Source: Litomosoides sigmodontis
Lineage: Eukaryota > Nematoda > Chromadorea > Rhabditida > Onchocercidae
Assembly (NCBI GenBank): GCA_963070105.1
Contig: OY718805.1
Coordinates: 744,001-808,000, forward strand
DNA: 64,000 nucleotides
Direction of reading: 5' to 3'
Shown: positions 25,144-38,800 of the stretch, in pieces
How the letters are laid out: each line of letters begins with the position of its first letter
Position numbering within the stretch: position 1 is the stretch's first letter
The notes under the pieces: generated by a model
The model's input: only the letters and a program-made list of their open reading frames with translations
What the model was told of the DNA's origin: nothing
The model's database searches: none
Made by a program: the position numbers and the translations under genes

Positions 25144-28100
25144 TTCCCAATATTCTCAAGGTGGTGCTGCAGAAATATTAAAAACAGTCTGAAATGACGT
25201 TATCATTTATCTCTTATTTCGCTCTCTTCTTTAAATCTGTAAAATATGATGGGAAGTGCAGACATATGTAAAAATAACCATAAATATGGCAGAATTGGAA
25301 AAATAGTATTTCGTCGATATTATCATGATTTCGCAACATTCGCTTTAATCATGGTCCATACTATGCAAGCATGCAGATGTGTTAATATAATCAGAAGTAC
25401 TATTTGACAAGAACCGAACTGATGGCTAGTGGTGCTATCATAAATGAATTATAATACATAAATGGAATTATTATATTCTGAAAAGTGTTAACTTCAGATC
25501 TGTAATAAGTAATTGAATTAGCGAGTCACTTAAAATAATTAGAAATAAAGTATAATGGAGGCTGATCTGCAAATTACCAATTAGCAATAAATAAGCAAGC
25601 AGAGTTAAGAGATGGGATTCCCCACGCCCTAAAATTTCATGGCAAAAGATCACAAAATGTAATAATTTCAAGTTTATATCGAAACAATCAATCCACATAC
25701 ACTTACATTTGAAGCATTGATGATCTCTAGATCTGGTAATTGACGATGTCTTTGTTATTCATTATTATAATGTATGGGAACCCTGTTTTTAATAATTGGA
25801 ACATTATAAAGTTACAAAATAATTAAATAAGAAAATGACAGATGTAACGCTTTACGTTTTCTTATGTTCCCCGAGTTCTTAACCTGGCCAGTTATAGTCC
25901 GAAGCTCACCCATTTTACGACTCCACAACTCCCTAAATTTCTAACATTCACGATAATACAGATAATTTAATTCACACATCCTTTCTCACTCCTGAATTTT
26001 GTAATACCTGCAATTTTCAAAATTGCCTTATTTTTTCGTCTAACTTATTGTCTCTGACAGAAAAGAGTAAAACAAGCACAGTGAAAATAAAAGAAAAATG
26101 GGAGTAATACGAAAGATATTCCAAAATATAATCCGTTTTTTTCTTTAATTCAAGAATTAGTGGCAGCAATCAGTTAATATTCCATCCATATGGGTTGTAC
26201 TAAACAAATAATTTGCATCTACCAGTTTTTTGCCCCTTCTTTATTGGGGCGAAACAACGAATACCTATGCTCAGGCTTAGTGACATTGCCATCCAAACAA
26301 ATATTCATCCCTCTAGAACATTCACTTATGGGTATTTTGCCCGGATGATTCAACTTTTTTATAAGTGGTTGATCTTATTTAAATTGCGATTAACCTACTG
26401 ATCTATTCCGTTTATAATTAATCTGACTTGCGCACCACTAACGACCATCACGCAACCCACTCCCTTCTCGCCACTATGAATCTTTAGTCATTTATGAGCA
26501 GCCACGTTCGATACGTATTCACTACGCAGTCGCCAGAATGCAATTCTTAAAATCTCATAAGAAAAGGACTACCAAAGACCGAAATACTTCCTAAAAAAGT
26601 TGGTTCTCGAGGTAATTATATCATTAAAAATTACTCAAATTCAGTCTTACTGTTAACTGTGTTACTGAGAAGATAATTTTCGTCAGATTTTAAAACATTA
26701 TCAAAACACAGAAGGATTAACAGATAGGCATGGAGGAATTAGCGAGTGAAAGACTAACAGCCATGAGTCTTAAAATCCTAACACAATACGTTCACCATTG
26801 CATGCATAAGTTTTGCGCGATAATTTTTAACAACTGCCAACTTCCCACCTCGTTTCCTGGAAAATGACAAGTTGGATCCTTGAGGAACGGAGACGTTGGG
26901 AAAATCCTTATGGAAATTAATGGAACGACTCCCTTATCTAGGCCGGAAATGAGCTCATCAAAGTGAATCATAGATGAAAGCTTCCTGAAAAGTGAAAAAT
27001 CGAAGTTAAAAAACTTGGAAATTGAACGCAAACCAAAAACAACTATCAACAAGTGCTTCCATCTGTTAATTACAGTTTTTAAAGTTCTCAGATTTCAGCA
27101 AAAGTTGGTAAACAATGAAAAAAGGGAATGGAGATTGTTCAGAGAGAAATCGGCAATGGCAAGGGCAATTTTAAGAAAGTGGAGAAAGGGACAGTGAACA
27201 AACGATTGTCATCCATTTCAAGTCATTCTTCATCCGAATGCTTTTTTATTAATAAACCAATGGAATGATATTATTACAAATTTAAATTTGCAATGTAATG
27301 CCAAGAATTAAACGATTCCCCTCCACGAGCTACGCTAAGCTTCAATTTAAAATTTCTATGGGTTAAATTTAAAAGCGATTATGAGACCTAACAAAGCAAC
27401 TTCCCAGTAGAAAGCCCAGCAGAAACTTTCGAACTTCAAATATAAAGAAATAAAAACACAGTTTTGCTCTCTAATTTTAACCACAAATGCTTTTGAATGA
27501 ATTCTGATAATTCTTCACCGTAAAAAATCTTGAATATAAGTTATCTTACTTACACAGTGTATTGTCTTCATATTTCAAAAAACATCTTTTCTGACTGAAA
27601 CAAAAAAAGAAAAAGAAAATAATTTTAACTCATTTGTACTGCATTATTCTTACTTTTTCCAAATTACCCTAATAAATTAAAATTATTAGCTATGTTTTTG
27701 AAAACAAATTAAAAATCATTATAAAAGTACATCACACCATACTTGTTTCATCTGTGACATTTCAAACTTCATCATAAAGCCTCCAAATACAAAGACAGCA
27801 GAAGCAACATCCTCGCATTCTGAAGTTGCTAAAAAAATATAAAAACTGCCTGAAAGAAATGAGACGAAATCACACGTAAAATAAGCCTCTATTTTAAAAA
27901 CAATTTCGATTTTGTTGAGATTTCTTCCTTCATTAACATTACATCAAATCTCGATTTTACAGAGATTTAGTTTTCCATGGAAGTCGACAGAAAAAGAACA
28001 GAAAAACTGGATGTAATAGACAACTATGATATTTTGGAAAGCTATTCATGAACGTTTCCAGAGACGCGTGATTTATTGCTTTAATAAAATATATTAGATA

Positions 28101-28997
28101 ATATCCGCACATGAAATGGAAAGCTTTTTCAATTTAGCATACCATATTTAAATATACCAGCAAGTTAGGTTTGGGAAAGTAAACAAAAAGGACTATTTAC
28201 TTATCCTTGAAATGAATACAAAACTGATTGAAAAGAAAATCTGCAAAAGCTGAATACGAATACGACACAAGATATAGGACAAATTTCTTTGCATCAGAAA
28301 TTTTTATGATGCATTGCTGTCTATTTACAATAATTTATATGTTGAAATCAGATAAAAACAAATAATCAGAAGTGTACAAAAACAGAAATGTACAAGGATG
28401 AAAATAGCCACAGTAAAAATGCTCACTTTATTCCCTTTTAAATAATACGCTACGTTAACATAATTAAAATTAAACAACTGAAAAATATGTTTATTTATAA
28501 ATGTCATCCAAACAAACAAAACATAATCAACGCCATGAAAACTCTGAAGCTGCTTACTTAAGTCAAATTAGATACGTGAACTAAAGTAAATCGAAAGAAA
28601 AGTATTTTCACATTTTTCGTTGTCCTAATATTGCTAAGATGATCGCTGGAAATATCGTTAACAAGTAACAGATTTAATTTAACAACAAATAATAAAGACA
28701 TACTAAAAATGAAATCCATTTCATATTTTACAAACACACCGCATTCGTTTTATCGACGATAGGTAAGCTTCATGTTCCGCAGAACCAGAGGTAAAAAATT
28801 TAATCATCGGCCTAAAGAAAAAATTTGCATAAAATGGTCCGGCTGGAAAAAAAGGAGAGCAATTAAAGTACAAGACCTGAATGAGCCTTAACTATTTTAA
28901 TGATACCGAAAAAAGTAGCTTGTCAAATATTCAAGAAAATATATTGGCACAAACAATAATATAAATAAAGATATTTACCACCAACTAAGCTGAAGAA
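25144..28997. other. Intergenic, no gene supported
   Basis: Nearly 4 kb of A+T-rich sequence upstream of the UMP-CMP kinase and downstream of LSM1. I looked for conserved exons on both strands and found none; open frames stay below 90 codons and lack motifs. Confidence 0.5.
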
Positions 28998-29883
28998 TCA
29001 TGATTCATCACTAAAAACATCGATTACAGGTTTTGCACGATGACCGCGTCCTTTCATTATTTTGTTTCTTGCTTCCTTGAATCGTTCCTTTTCCTCTATT
29101 TTCTCTCGTTGCAACGAAAGAATTTCTTTCGCAGAAAGATGAATTAGACCTAGAAAGCAAACGGTAAAACAATTATTTGTTGTGCAGAATACACTAAACT
29201 GGCGGTACTCGAAACCATGCACAAGAATTCCTTTAATTTCGGGAAGAAATTAAGGTAAAGTAAGAAAGTTTTATCACCTGAGACGGATAATCTATAGAAA
29301 CACTGATTTGCATTACAATCACAAAGGTATTTGTAATTTTCTTGATTAATGAATTCGCCAAACTATTTGCTTATCACATATCGCTAAAATCGACAAATAA
29401 ACATATGGAAATTATAAATAGGTTATTTTAACCGACCCGAAGATTGCTCCTTCGTTTCATCAATTTCACCAGCCAAAACAACATTTTCTCCGCGAATTAA
29501 AAATACTCCACGCTCTATATCACCGTAATATTTGTCAACATGAATCCTCTCCAAAGTTTCATGTAGTACCAAATTCGCAAATTGATCAATTGTCCTGAAA
29601 ATAAAATCCGCGTACACCGATCACGGTGATTATCACTCCTTCAAACAGCGTAGAAATTTTCATATTTAAATTCTAAGTTGAAGAATCTCATCCAAATCTT
29701 GCCAAACGGTAGTATCTAGGAATTCAACAAGCGAATGATGATTCTTATGAAATATGACTGAAGCACAAGATACCTTAAATAACCAATTAATGTGCGCCCA
29801 TCACGAAGAACTACCAAAAGCTTTTTGTCGAGTTGTTCCAACAGGCTTAAGGCACCTGGTAAATATGGATCCGGTAAGTCCAT
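28998..29883 (-). CDS. lsm-1: U6 snRNA-associated Sm-like protein LSm1
   Basis: Subunit of the cytoplasmic LSm1-7 ring that binds oligoadenylated mRNA 3' ends and promotes decapping. Three exons (29883-29774, 29594-29437, 29149-28998) join in phase to 139 residues, close to the animal length. The Sm1 motif reads KKLLVVLRDGRTLIGYLR and continues TIDQFANLVLHETLERI across the first intron. Sm2 reads YGDIERGVFLIRGENVVLAG. IDQFANL and IRGENVVL are typical of LSm1 rather than other LSm proteins. The C-terminal tail is charged and helical (LSLQREKIEEKERF), as in LSm1. The ATG lies 18 bases behind a TTTTCAG acceptor, about 380 bases downstream of the NDUFA5 stop, which fits a downstream operon gene. 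The second donor (GTCGGT) is slightly ambiguous. Confidence 0.94.
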
Positions 29884-30264
29884 GCAAGAAACTTCAAACA
29901 GCTGAAAATAACTTTGACGTTTGAAAACAGGACAGAGCAATTTTGCTCTCTCGGGAAAAATTTTAATTCTGACATCCGTTTTATTCAAGCAATATTGAAA
30001 ACATTCAAAAATGCTAGTCGCTTTAAGACTTGATATGAAAATGTAACAGTGGTAAAAACCAAAACTTAAAAATGACAGAATATAGGAAGTTAAGATATAA
30101 GAATAGGTTATCAGTATTGAGGTATAATATTTCAGGATCATAAACTGACGAGATAATTCAAAAAAAAGACAAAAATAATGCTTTATTTACAAAATTTTCA
30201 AGTGTCATTCCATTTTATTACACGACTGAATGAACAAGGCTCTACAATCATCCTATTTCACGAG

Positions 30265-31274
30265 TTATACAACTGGCCAATTCCATTGACCTTCAGGAGC
30301 CTTTTCAACTAAAGGTTCCCAGGCTTGACTCTTCAAAATTTCCTTTGCTGCTAATATTTCATACTTCGCCTGCAAACAAATTAATTATTTCTTTCAGGTA
30401 ATTTTTTAAATGGATAAGAATTTCAACGTCCGTCCAACGCACAAATGATTTCTTTTTTCCTTACATCAAATGCGCCTTAATTTTGATGCATTTAGTTGAG
30501 CAAGAAATTTTATGTTTTATTAAATTGCGGACTGCTATACTGAAAATGAATGCTTATAAGAAACAATCCTACTTTGAATCGAAAACATCCCTACCGTGAC
30601 GATTCCTAAAAATACCTGAAGGATAACTTCTTCGATCTGTCCCATACCAATTTTTTCTTCCAATTTCTGGATATCTGGTTCCTGAAACAGAATCATACAA
30701 CAAATCACCTGAACTGGGAAAAGTTTTGCGTACTTTGGCTTGCTAGACGATTAAAATCATGCAAAAAATGTCTACCTCTTGTACTAATGCCATTCGCTTT
30801 TTTACAAGCTGCTCCGTATATTTTCGATATGCCGAATGTAAAGGTATCTGCTCCAAAACTTTCATTAATCGGCCATATTCTTTCAACAAATTTTGATGCG
30901 CATATTCATCTACGAATAAGCCAGTCAATCCAGTTGTCTACAATAACATACGATAAAAAAGTGAAAAAGTAAAATAAAGTAGAACGAACAGAAGCAAAAA
31001 TAAAAGCTCTTCCAAGAACAAAATCTGAGACTAAAGTGTAAAATAGAACGAAAGAATAGGACCGATCACAAAAATGAAGCACATTCCCAGTCGTTTCTAT
31101 CTTTTTAATCAATATCTATGTTTCCATCTAAAATCATACCTGTTTATGAAAAGTCGGCGAAGGGGGCTTTTTAGGTTTAAAAGTCTTTATATAAGGATTA
31201 TCATACATTGCCCGTGTTGAAATTTGAAAAACGCGTTGCGAGATGCGCTGTAAACCGTTCTGAATGGGCAACAT
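30265..31274 (-). CDS. NADH dehydrogenase [ubiquinone] 1 alpha subcomplex subunit 5 (complex I B13)
   Basis: Accessory subunit of mitochondrial complex I, on the matrix arm. Four exons (31274-31140, 30937-30776, 30681-30616, 30369-30265) join in phase to 155 residues. The family core is clear: TTGLTGLFVDEYA, LEQIPLHSAYRKYTEQL, EPDIQKLEEKIGMGQIEEV, and the C-terminus WEPLVEKAPEGQWNWPVV. The mammalian prot​ein is about 116 residues. The extra 44 or so residues here are all N-terminal, rich in Arg, Gln and Ser with few acids at first, and probably act as a mitochondrial presequence. The ATG lies seven bases behind a TTTCAG acceptor, suggesting a trans-spliced first gene. LSM1 follows on the same strand. 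Confidence 0.93.
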
Positions 31275-32755
31275 TTGTAGCCTGAAATGGATTACGAAAC
31301 AGGGTATATTTGGAAATAACATCATATGGAACATGACATAGAAAAGAGCAGTACGATACTTCATACGACCAACCCTCTCATTTTCAAGTTACAAAATATT
31401 GTTCGAACTTGAATACAAGCAAACAGTCCTAAAATCATAGGTTTCAGGCTTTCGCTGAACCATTAAACAACGATTTCATAACAATTATCAAGATTCTTCA
31501 CAAAGCTATTGCTTCGTGAAGGGATAATTCTCGTAAATTAGTAAGAATTCGAGATTGAACAGACAGCAACAGATGAAAATAAAAAGGTAAACATACGAGT
31601 TTGTTGCTGAAAGAACTAGTGCAAAACCGCAAAATTCTACCTTGAAATTAACAAACTCGAAGTTGAAAGTGATAATTGAGTTTAATAAAATGAATTAATG
31701 GCATCAAATAGGTGCCGACACTGGAGAGACATCGACATGAAATTTTTGGTCTCACTGATGACTGTAATTAATTTTGTGGATTATGGACACTGTTTAAAGC
31801 GCTTGATTTCTGAACGTTCGCATAGCACTTTGCAAAGTCTTCAGCTATCATTTTACTAAGAAAAGAGTGCATTTCATTTTTCCAAATAGTAATTCTTGGC
31901 ATTTCCAACTTTACATTATCATTACTTTCTTATCATCATTTTGTGATAACATTAATGCGCTTTTTTCAGTTGCATTTTTGCATTTTAATGCACTTTTAGT
32001 TGTCAATTGCTACTGCTCTCTCATCATTATTTGTTACTTTGTTGTTACTTTTCATTATTATTATTAGTTCATGTCAGTGGCTGGAATGGCGGCAGTGTAA
32101 CTTCAAAGCGCAAGAACGATTTGATTAAATAACATTTATAGCCCTGCTTAGATTTATTCAATAGTCATCAATGTCATTTTATCATTTAACAGCTGCGATG
32201 CCCGAAAACTACTATATCTAATTATGATAATTATATATCATCAGCTGCCAAAATTACATGCACACATTAATCTTTCACAAATATCAAGTATTCAAATATC
32301 AAATAATCAAATATTCACTCGACGAACTTTTATTTTTTTATTTTGACTCTTGAAATGCATATTGAAATTAATAGGCGTTAAAGTCTGAATAATTTGATTC
32401 TTTGCAATTTTAATTGCACAAGTGTTTGCCGACACTGCAGTCTTGTGTAAATTATTAAGGATAATTCAATTCAATGTTAAATATAATACATACGCACTGC
32501 GAGGTACTAATTAATCGATAATATTTACTGATAGATAATTGTTGCGCATCACTAAATTCAATCCCGTAAAGGAATTAGCTTCAGCATTAAAATTAAGTGA
32601 TCGAAAGATGTTTATGAAATTGAACAAATAATTAATTAAAATGCTCGAAGTATCAGTTGACGTCTATTCCTTGCGTATCTTTACCGGATCAGTATGAACA
32701 CCGACATACATTCTTATCACATTATCATTGTCAAGGATAACTGCATTAAGTTGAA
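31275..32755. other. Intergenic, no gene seen
   Basis: Upstream of NDUFA5 and downstream of the secreted cysteine-rich gene. A+T-rich, with short random open frames only. Confidence 0.5.
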
Positions 32756-34400
32756 CTATCCGTGTCCGTTTGACGTTTGATTTTTCTCTGAATCTGTAAT
32801 GTGTAAATAGAATATTAGTTCGTACTTCCGGTTTTGCCCATAAGCGTCACTGGGAGATGAAAATGAACCAGAATTATTTTCATTCAGTACGTAATGTTGA
32901 AGTAAACCGCTGGAGTATTCACTCAGAAAAGGACAATCCATAATACAGCCAGAACTAACCGTTATCGTAGGGACCGAATCTGCCGAATAGGAAGTAATAA
33001 CTCTAATTCGATCCAATGGTACCGGTATTCCATATGAGTCAACAATCTTCCAACCTTCCGGTAAACCAGCTATCTGTAAAATTTTCGTGATGTTGTACTG
33101 TCATTTTCAAAATTTACCTAATTGAAAATTCAGTTTCCATTTCAACACTTTGCTGATTTTTATAAGGCAATGGATAACCTTTTCCAACGTATAAAATTTT
33201 TTTTGCATTAATGCTGAAAATATTAACCGATGGATAACCGCCAATTCCACTGGTACCATCAAATACAGCCGCTTGCGCCGTTTTTGATGAATTCTGAAAG
33301 GCAACTTTTATATGAGTGGAATTTGCTGGAATACTCGCCACATTTTACTAAATGAAAAATTAATTTCCTCCTCTCACTAATTCTAATAATATCATTTTTA
33401 CACCATTCATTACACAATTCTTAAAATACCAAGTTTGACAATGAAGTAAGTGTGCAGTTTGATTAGGAAAAAAGCAAATTTGGTGATGTCACAAGTTCTA
33501 CTGCAGTTGGTCCCTGTTCAAATGAGCCACATGACGGTTGTCCCGGGATATCACACCGGGATTCCCTGTAGTGTAGTTTGGAATTGTGCTCGAAGCACTG
33601 ATGAACGGTGAAATCACCAATGTATGTTTCGCTGATTTTCATTTGTCTACCTTTTCTTGTACGACAACCCTAAACATTTCCAGGCAATTTGAGAGAAAAG
33701 CAATGAAAACAAAATATTTAAATTTGGAATTTTTCTTTCTTGCAATTGCAATTTTTTATCTCTTTCTACTTCAATTCAGTTTGATATCAGAAATTAATTT
33801 TGCAAATTGATGGAAGAGTGGAATGATCCGAAAATCCGGAAAAAGTAGCTCTTTGATATCATGAATCGAATTGTTTCTTTTATCTTCAAGTGAATTTGAC
33901 TCTTTTTGAATGCATATCTTCAACGTTAACTGAGCAAATTTCATTTAAATTTCTTGAGAGGAATATCTGCAAAAATTTCCCATTCGGTTGTTTCAGGATT
34001 ATAACAAGTCCGGATGCTTACCAAGTATAGTGTAAACACCGAATTTCATGCACTTATATAAAAGATGTCCTTCAAACCAACTTGTACCCTAAAATTTTAA
34101 GTTTATTTACACATTGAGAAGAAAAATCACGGAGGAATTTTCAAGGTTTTAATTTGTGAGGAATTTGTTTTTTTTAAAATTCTGTTCTATGAAATTTTCA
34201 ACTTATCTTTCATACTTCTTTGAATGTTTTTCCGTTTTGCTTGCAGTCAACAACAGATGGAATCATTTGATTGCTTTGAATAGTAATCATTGGTGGGTCG
34301 CGGGGGGAAGCTAACCAAGCAGTTACGTTAGGTGAGGCCTTTGTGATACGAACACATCTCACTGTAAGCAGTACTGTTCCATAGACAGATCCGCAACATC
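32756..34400 (-). CDS. Secreted cysteine-rich matrix protein (MIG-18-like Fn1 domains plus possible ADAMTS-spacer-like region); exon phases inconsistent
   Basis: Five coding blocks are visible: 34400-34216, 34088-34022, 33669-33502, about 33341-33118 and 33073-32756. Block 1 has a CCGSVYGTVLLTVRC stretch and ends VVDCKQNGKTFKE. Block 2 continues GTSWFEGHLLYKCMKFG, and block 3 holds GCRTRKGRQM, HQCFEHNSKLHYRESRC and SCGSFEQG. The Cys-Gly spacing resembles the type-I fibronectin-like domain of the nematode migration protein MIG-18. Block 4 (IPANSTHIKVAFQ, YPSVNIFSINAKK, VEMETEFSI) loosely recalls an ADAMTS spacer. Blocks 1-2 join in phase. The junctions 2-3, 3-4 and 4-5 are each off: one base extra, an in-frame TAA at the acceptor, and one base short. 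So this is a pseudogene, a misassembly with small indels, or my model is wrong. The 5' end was not found. Confidence 0.5.
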
Positions 34401-35866
34401 CTGAACGAAAAGAATCGCCGAAAAAATTCAATTAATTGAAACGATTAAAAAGCATTCATGAAAAATTGACCCTGGGAAAACGGTTAAATTAATTGAGCAG
34501 CTTAATAGGATTCAAAGGACCTTGCTGATGGGAAGACTTCTGTAAGCAGGAAATTTGGTAGAGAATATAAAGAATATAAGGAATCGATGCAATTAATTTG
34601 CGAGCCTAGTGATTATCAATTAACTTATTGATTTTTAGATAAATTCTACGAAACCATCGGTTGCAGTTTTTTTCAACTATTCCATCACAAATTCCATAAT
34701 AGCGATATTTAAATTTCGAATGACCCAAAACTTGTTTCATTTTAACTTTGGGAATTAGAAAATTTTTGCTCGTAGTGGCTGTACGACTGATCTGTTATGG
34801 CATACAATAACTGAAAGTGAAGTTCGAGACAAAAGGGCAAAAAATAAATAAACGAAAAAATTCTCATCGTTCTTCTTCCAAAAATGTGCATTACTTGTTT
34901 TCCGAACACGTTTTGCGAAGCAACAGATCCTACGTTTTCATATAAATCATGAAATTTCAAGCTTTAAATTGATTACGGTGCTCTTCTGTAGTGCTCCTAG
35001 CAAACCAATCATACTAGTTCCCCTTTTCTCTAGACTAAAAAAAGGAATTGTTTTCTGAATGAGTAATGATTGTCACTTTTTAATGTCAACTCATTGAAGT
35101 ATTTTATTTAAAAATAAATTTATTCTAAAAATGAAGTAATTTATTTAAGTCAAATTTATGGAATTATAGCAAACTAACGCAAAACATCGATCGGAAGAAC
35201 ATTAATAGTAGTACTTGAAAATTTTACTCTTCTAAATTAATATTTGTAAAAAAATAACTTTTAATGAAGCTCCATTTGTGGGTAGGTTTTTTCGTAAAAT
35301 GAATGCTGAAAGTAATGAGACTGTATAGTTGTTTCTAACATAAGATTCTCAGGATTTTCTGGCAGAATGAGAAATTAACAGTACATCACGAGGGCTAATA
35401 CAGAAAGCAACAATAATGTGTGAAATTGAATGAGTCGGAAAACGAAATTAGTGGTATGTTAAAGGTTGTGAAAATTTTGAAGATAGCGTTTTTGACATTT
35501 TTACTGTCTAATACACTTTTTCATCTTTTTTGAGCTCAAATAAGTTAATATGAATTGCTGTTCTCAGTATTTTTTTAGCTCCAACGACCAGTTCAGCTGT
35601 TTTCGTTATTGCTTCGACTTGTCTGAAGCAGCATAAACGATAATAATAGTGTAGCACTACAAATTAACACATAAATTAAAGATTACGGATTACATTTATT
35701 ATTTATTCTGAATTTTCAAAATAACTTCGCAAATTAATTTATAATTGAAACGGATGTGTTGCATTGACGCTACTTCGGTTGTGAAGAAACCGACATGGTG
35801 CATGTGTCTATTTTATATCAGCGATAAGGCGTCTTCTGATCCGGAGGGATTGAGTTGTATTGCCTG
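34401..35866. other. Divergent intergenic region
   Basis: Lies between the minus-strand secreted gene and the plus-strand transporter. A minus-strand ATG near 34865 opens a hydrophobic leader-like stretch (MRIFSFIYFLPFCLEL) followed by a possible GTATGC donor. Its phase does not match the first block of the secreted gene, so I do not call it an exon. Confidence 0.4.
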
Positions 35867-38800
35867 ATGGATGGGAATAATTTGAAATGGGTATCACTGG
35901 TTGTATTAATCTTTCAAACGACATTTCTTGTACTAATCTTACATTATTCACGTGTCCAGAAAGTCGATGGACCAAGGTTTGACCTAGATCACTTAGAAAT
36001 TTCAAGCTTTAATTAATTTAGAACTTGCCACACTTGTCAGATTCATTTACTAAGTATAATTTGTCTTTTGATGAAGTAAAACAACACTCATGCACACTTT
36101 AATCATCCCTGTGCTTGGCAGAATTGCATTTATCCGAATCACATTTAAAGTTCAACAAGAACTTCATTGCGCGAAGGCACACATAATGTGATCAAAAAGA
36201 CCGTAAATTATCTTGATATTACATCATTTCCGATTGTGCAGAGTTTATTGGTGAATTCGAAAGCCGGAAATCATTAGTTTGTTATGGACTCCTAATGAAA
36301 TTTAGTAGATCGATTATTGTATTAATCAGCATTGTAAGTTTTCAAGAGACCAACAATTTTTGATTCAGAATTCAAGAACATGATTTTGAAATACCAGTAG
36401 TTGGGCACAAAGTAATTAAAACATGAAAATAGACTATTTCTGTGTTTCATTTCAGATATTTGTCGTCGACGGCTGTAGTTTCTGCGGAAGTAATCAAACT
36501 GCTTACATGTATCATCTTTATTGCACACCAACACTGTACGTATATTTCTGATAACAGTAAACGAAAATGATGTGGAAATTGTTTGCTTTTGGCTAAAATT
36601 TAAATTATTAGGAAATTAAATGTCCCTCGTGTAGAGTCAAATTATTCGATGAGATGCTGCCTGGAATTTCTGAATACTTCAGAATTACTTGTTTTGATTT
36701 TTGACCATATACTTCAATGAATGCAAAATGTATAACTTTGAATAATCATTAATTTAAAAGGAAAGTAGTCAGCATTACTTCTAGCATGGGAATGTGTAGG
36801 ATTCGTAAATGAAGTTTACACAGAATGTTACGTTAAATCAAAGGATACTCTGAAAATGGCTGTTCCCGCATTTTTATATGTTGTGCAAAACAATCTCCTT
36901 TTTATCGCCTTGTCGAAGCTTGATGCAGCTACTTATCAGGTAACTGGATTCATGTTGATCAAGTAAAATGGATAGTTATCAGGCCAGACGATTAGACTTA
37001 ATTTTTATATCTAGTTAGCTGTGAAGTCACAGCAAGCGGTAATCTGGATTGACTTAGGTTTAACGCTCAGACAAACTGACCAAGTCTTAATGTTAGCAAA
37101 GAGAATAGGGTGTTCTATAAACAAGTTAGTAAGTAGATGATTTCTTTTCCTTATTAAAACAACGACAGTATTACGGCACAGACATGTTGTGTAAGGTGCT
37201 TGTCAATTAGATTTACAACCAAAATGCTGTTACATCTCGTATGAGTTCAGTTGTTCCATTGTTTTCTATTAAATCAATTTTCAAGATAACTTACCAACTA
37301 AAAATCCTTACGACGGCATTGTTTTCCGTAGCGCTATTAGGGAGGAAATTAAACAGTCAAAAATGGATATCATTATTTTTGCTGACGATTGGAGTCGCTT
37401 TAGTACAGGTATGTTTTTCGCAAGATGTTTGACCTTTCAGAGTTTAATCTAATTTTATATAAAAACGTGGAAATGTAAAACTCTTCTGCAGCATTTGTTT
37501 AGAATAGCGGGTGTTATTATAATATAACAAGACTGGATTTAGAGCATTGCTTTTATATATTTACTAAAAAATCTATAATTGTTTGAGAAAATGTGGTTAA
37601 TGCAAAGAGAAATAGATAACTTACTGTAAAATGCAGTTTTTCTAGGAATTTTGATGAAGAAAGGAAGTTTGTTTCGAAACTATAAGTTTTTCGGTTATCT
37701 TTTTTCCATCCCATACTATTAGCATTATATGTCACAGAAGTGGTTAATTTCAGTTGCCGACCGATTTGAATAAACTGACAGCATCAACACCAGAATCTTT
37801 ATCAATAGATTCGGATAAAATGATCGGATTGCTTACTGTCATTGCAGCGTGTTTTTTGAGCGGTTTTGCTGGTGTCTATTTAGAGAAAGTGTTGAAAAGT
37901 TCTACATCACTGTGGATGAGAAATTTCCAACTTGGTACACATTGAATTTGCTTTTTGGCTTAATTTAAAACTCGAACTTGAAGTGTAAATTCGATTTTAA
38001 AGAAGGTTTTTCAATAATGTCAACCGGTACCAACTACTGAAAGTACTGATTTTATGGGATCATATTATATTACATGGACTTGCTTATTTTTAGAAAGCTA
38101 GTCTCATTTGGAGCTTTGATGTATTTATGAAAAAGTTAGTTCGAGAATTTCTGAACTTTCGTTGGGAAAAATTACTCCTTAAGTAAATCATTAATAGAAA
38201 TTATAATTTTATGTGAAGCATATTTCCGATTTTTTCCAGCATTCTTCAGCGTTTTCAGTGGATTTTTTATGGTCTGGTTTTATGATTTGAAGCAAATAAA
38301 TGAGTATGGTTTTTTTCAAGGATATAACGGTCTAATTTGGATAGTTGTTCTGCTTCAGGTTTGTACCACTTTCTACGTAACTATTATTTCCATTTTGAGT
38401 TGATCATCTCAGTGCACAACTATTCAAAATATTGTCCGAAGTACATGTCTTTGGGATATGTGGACGTCGAGTTTTGATTTCAGTGCTTGAATCAAGGATA
38501 GTGAATTTTCCCTCATTTACACCCTGATTTTCTGCTGCAGGTCCACATATTTCTGCTGCTGCAGATGTGTAGTAATGTTAGTACGGAGGGTAAGTCAAGA
38601 AAATGCACTATTATTAAGTTGTCCACTGAAATCTAACACAGCAATATTCTAAATATATTGCAAGTAGACCGGCGACTACCAACATGCTCTAATCAGGGGT
38701 GAGTCTAATTTCTTAAAATTTTTTAACTTTGGTGTGTATGTCCTTTATTTTCTTTTTAAGCCATTTTTGACTGTTATTTTCAGGCTTATGGCGGTCTTGT

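Noticed and set aside
35808..36005. Minus-strand 65-codon frame that looks protein-like
   Set aside because: It is antisense to transporter exon 1 (35867-35976), whose plus-strand frame joins exon 2 in phase and matches the SLC35A N-terminus.
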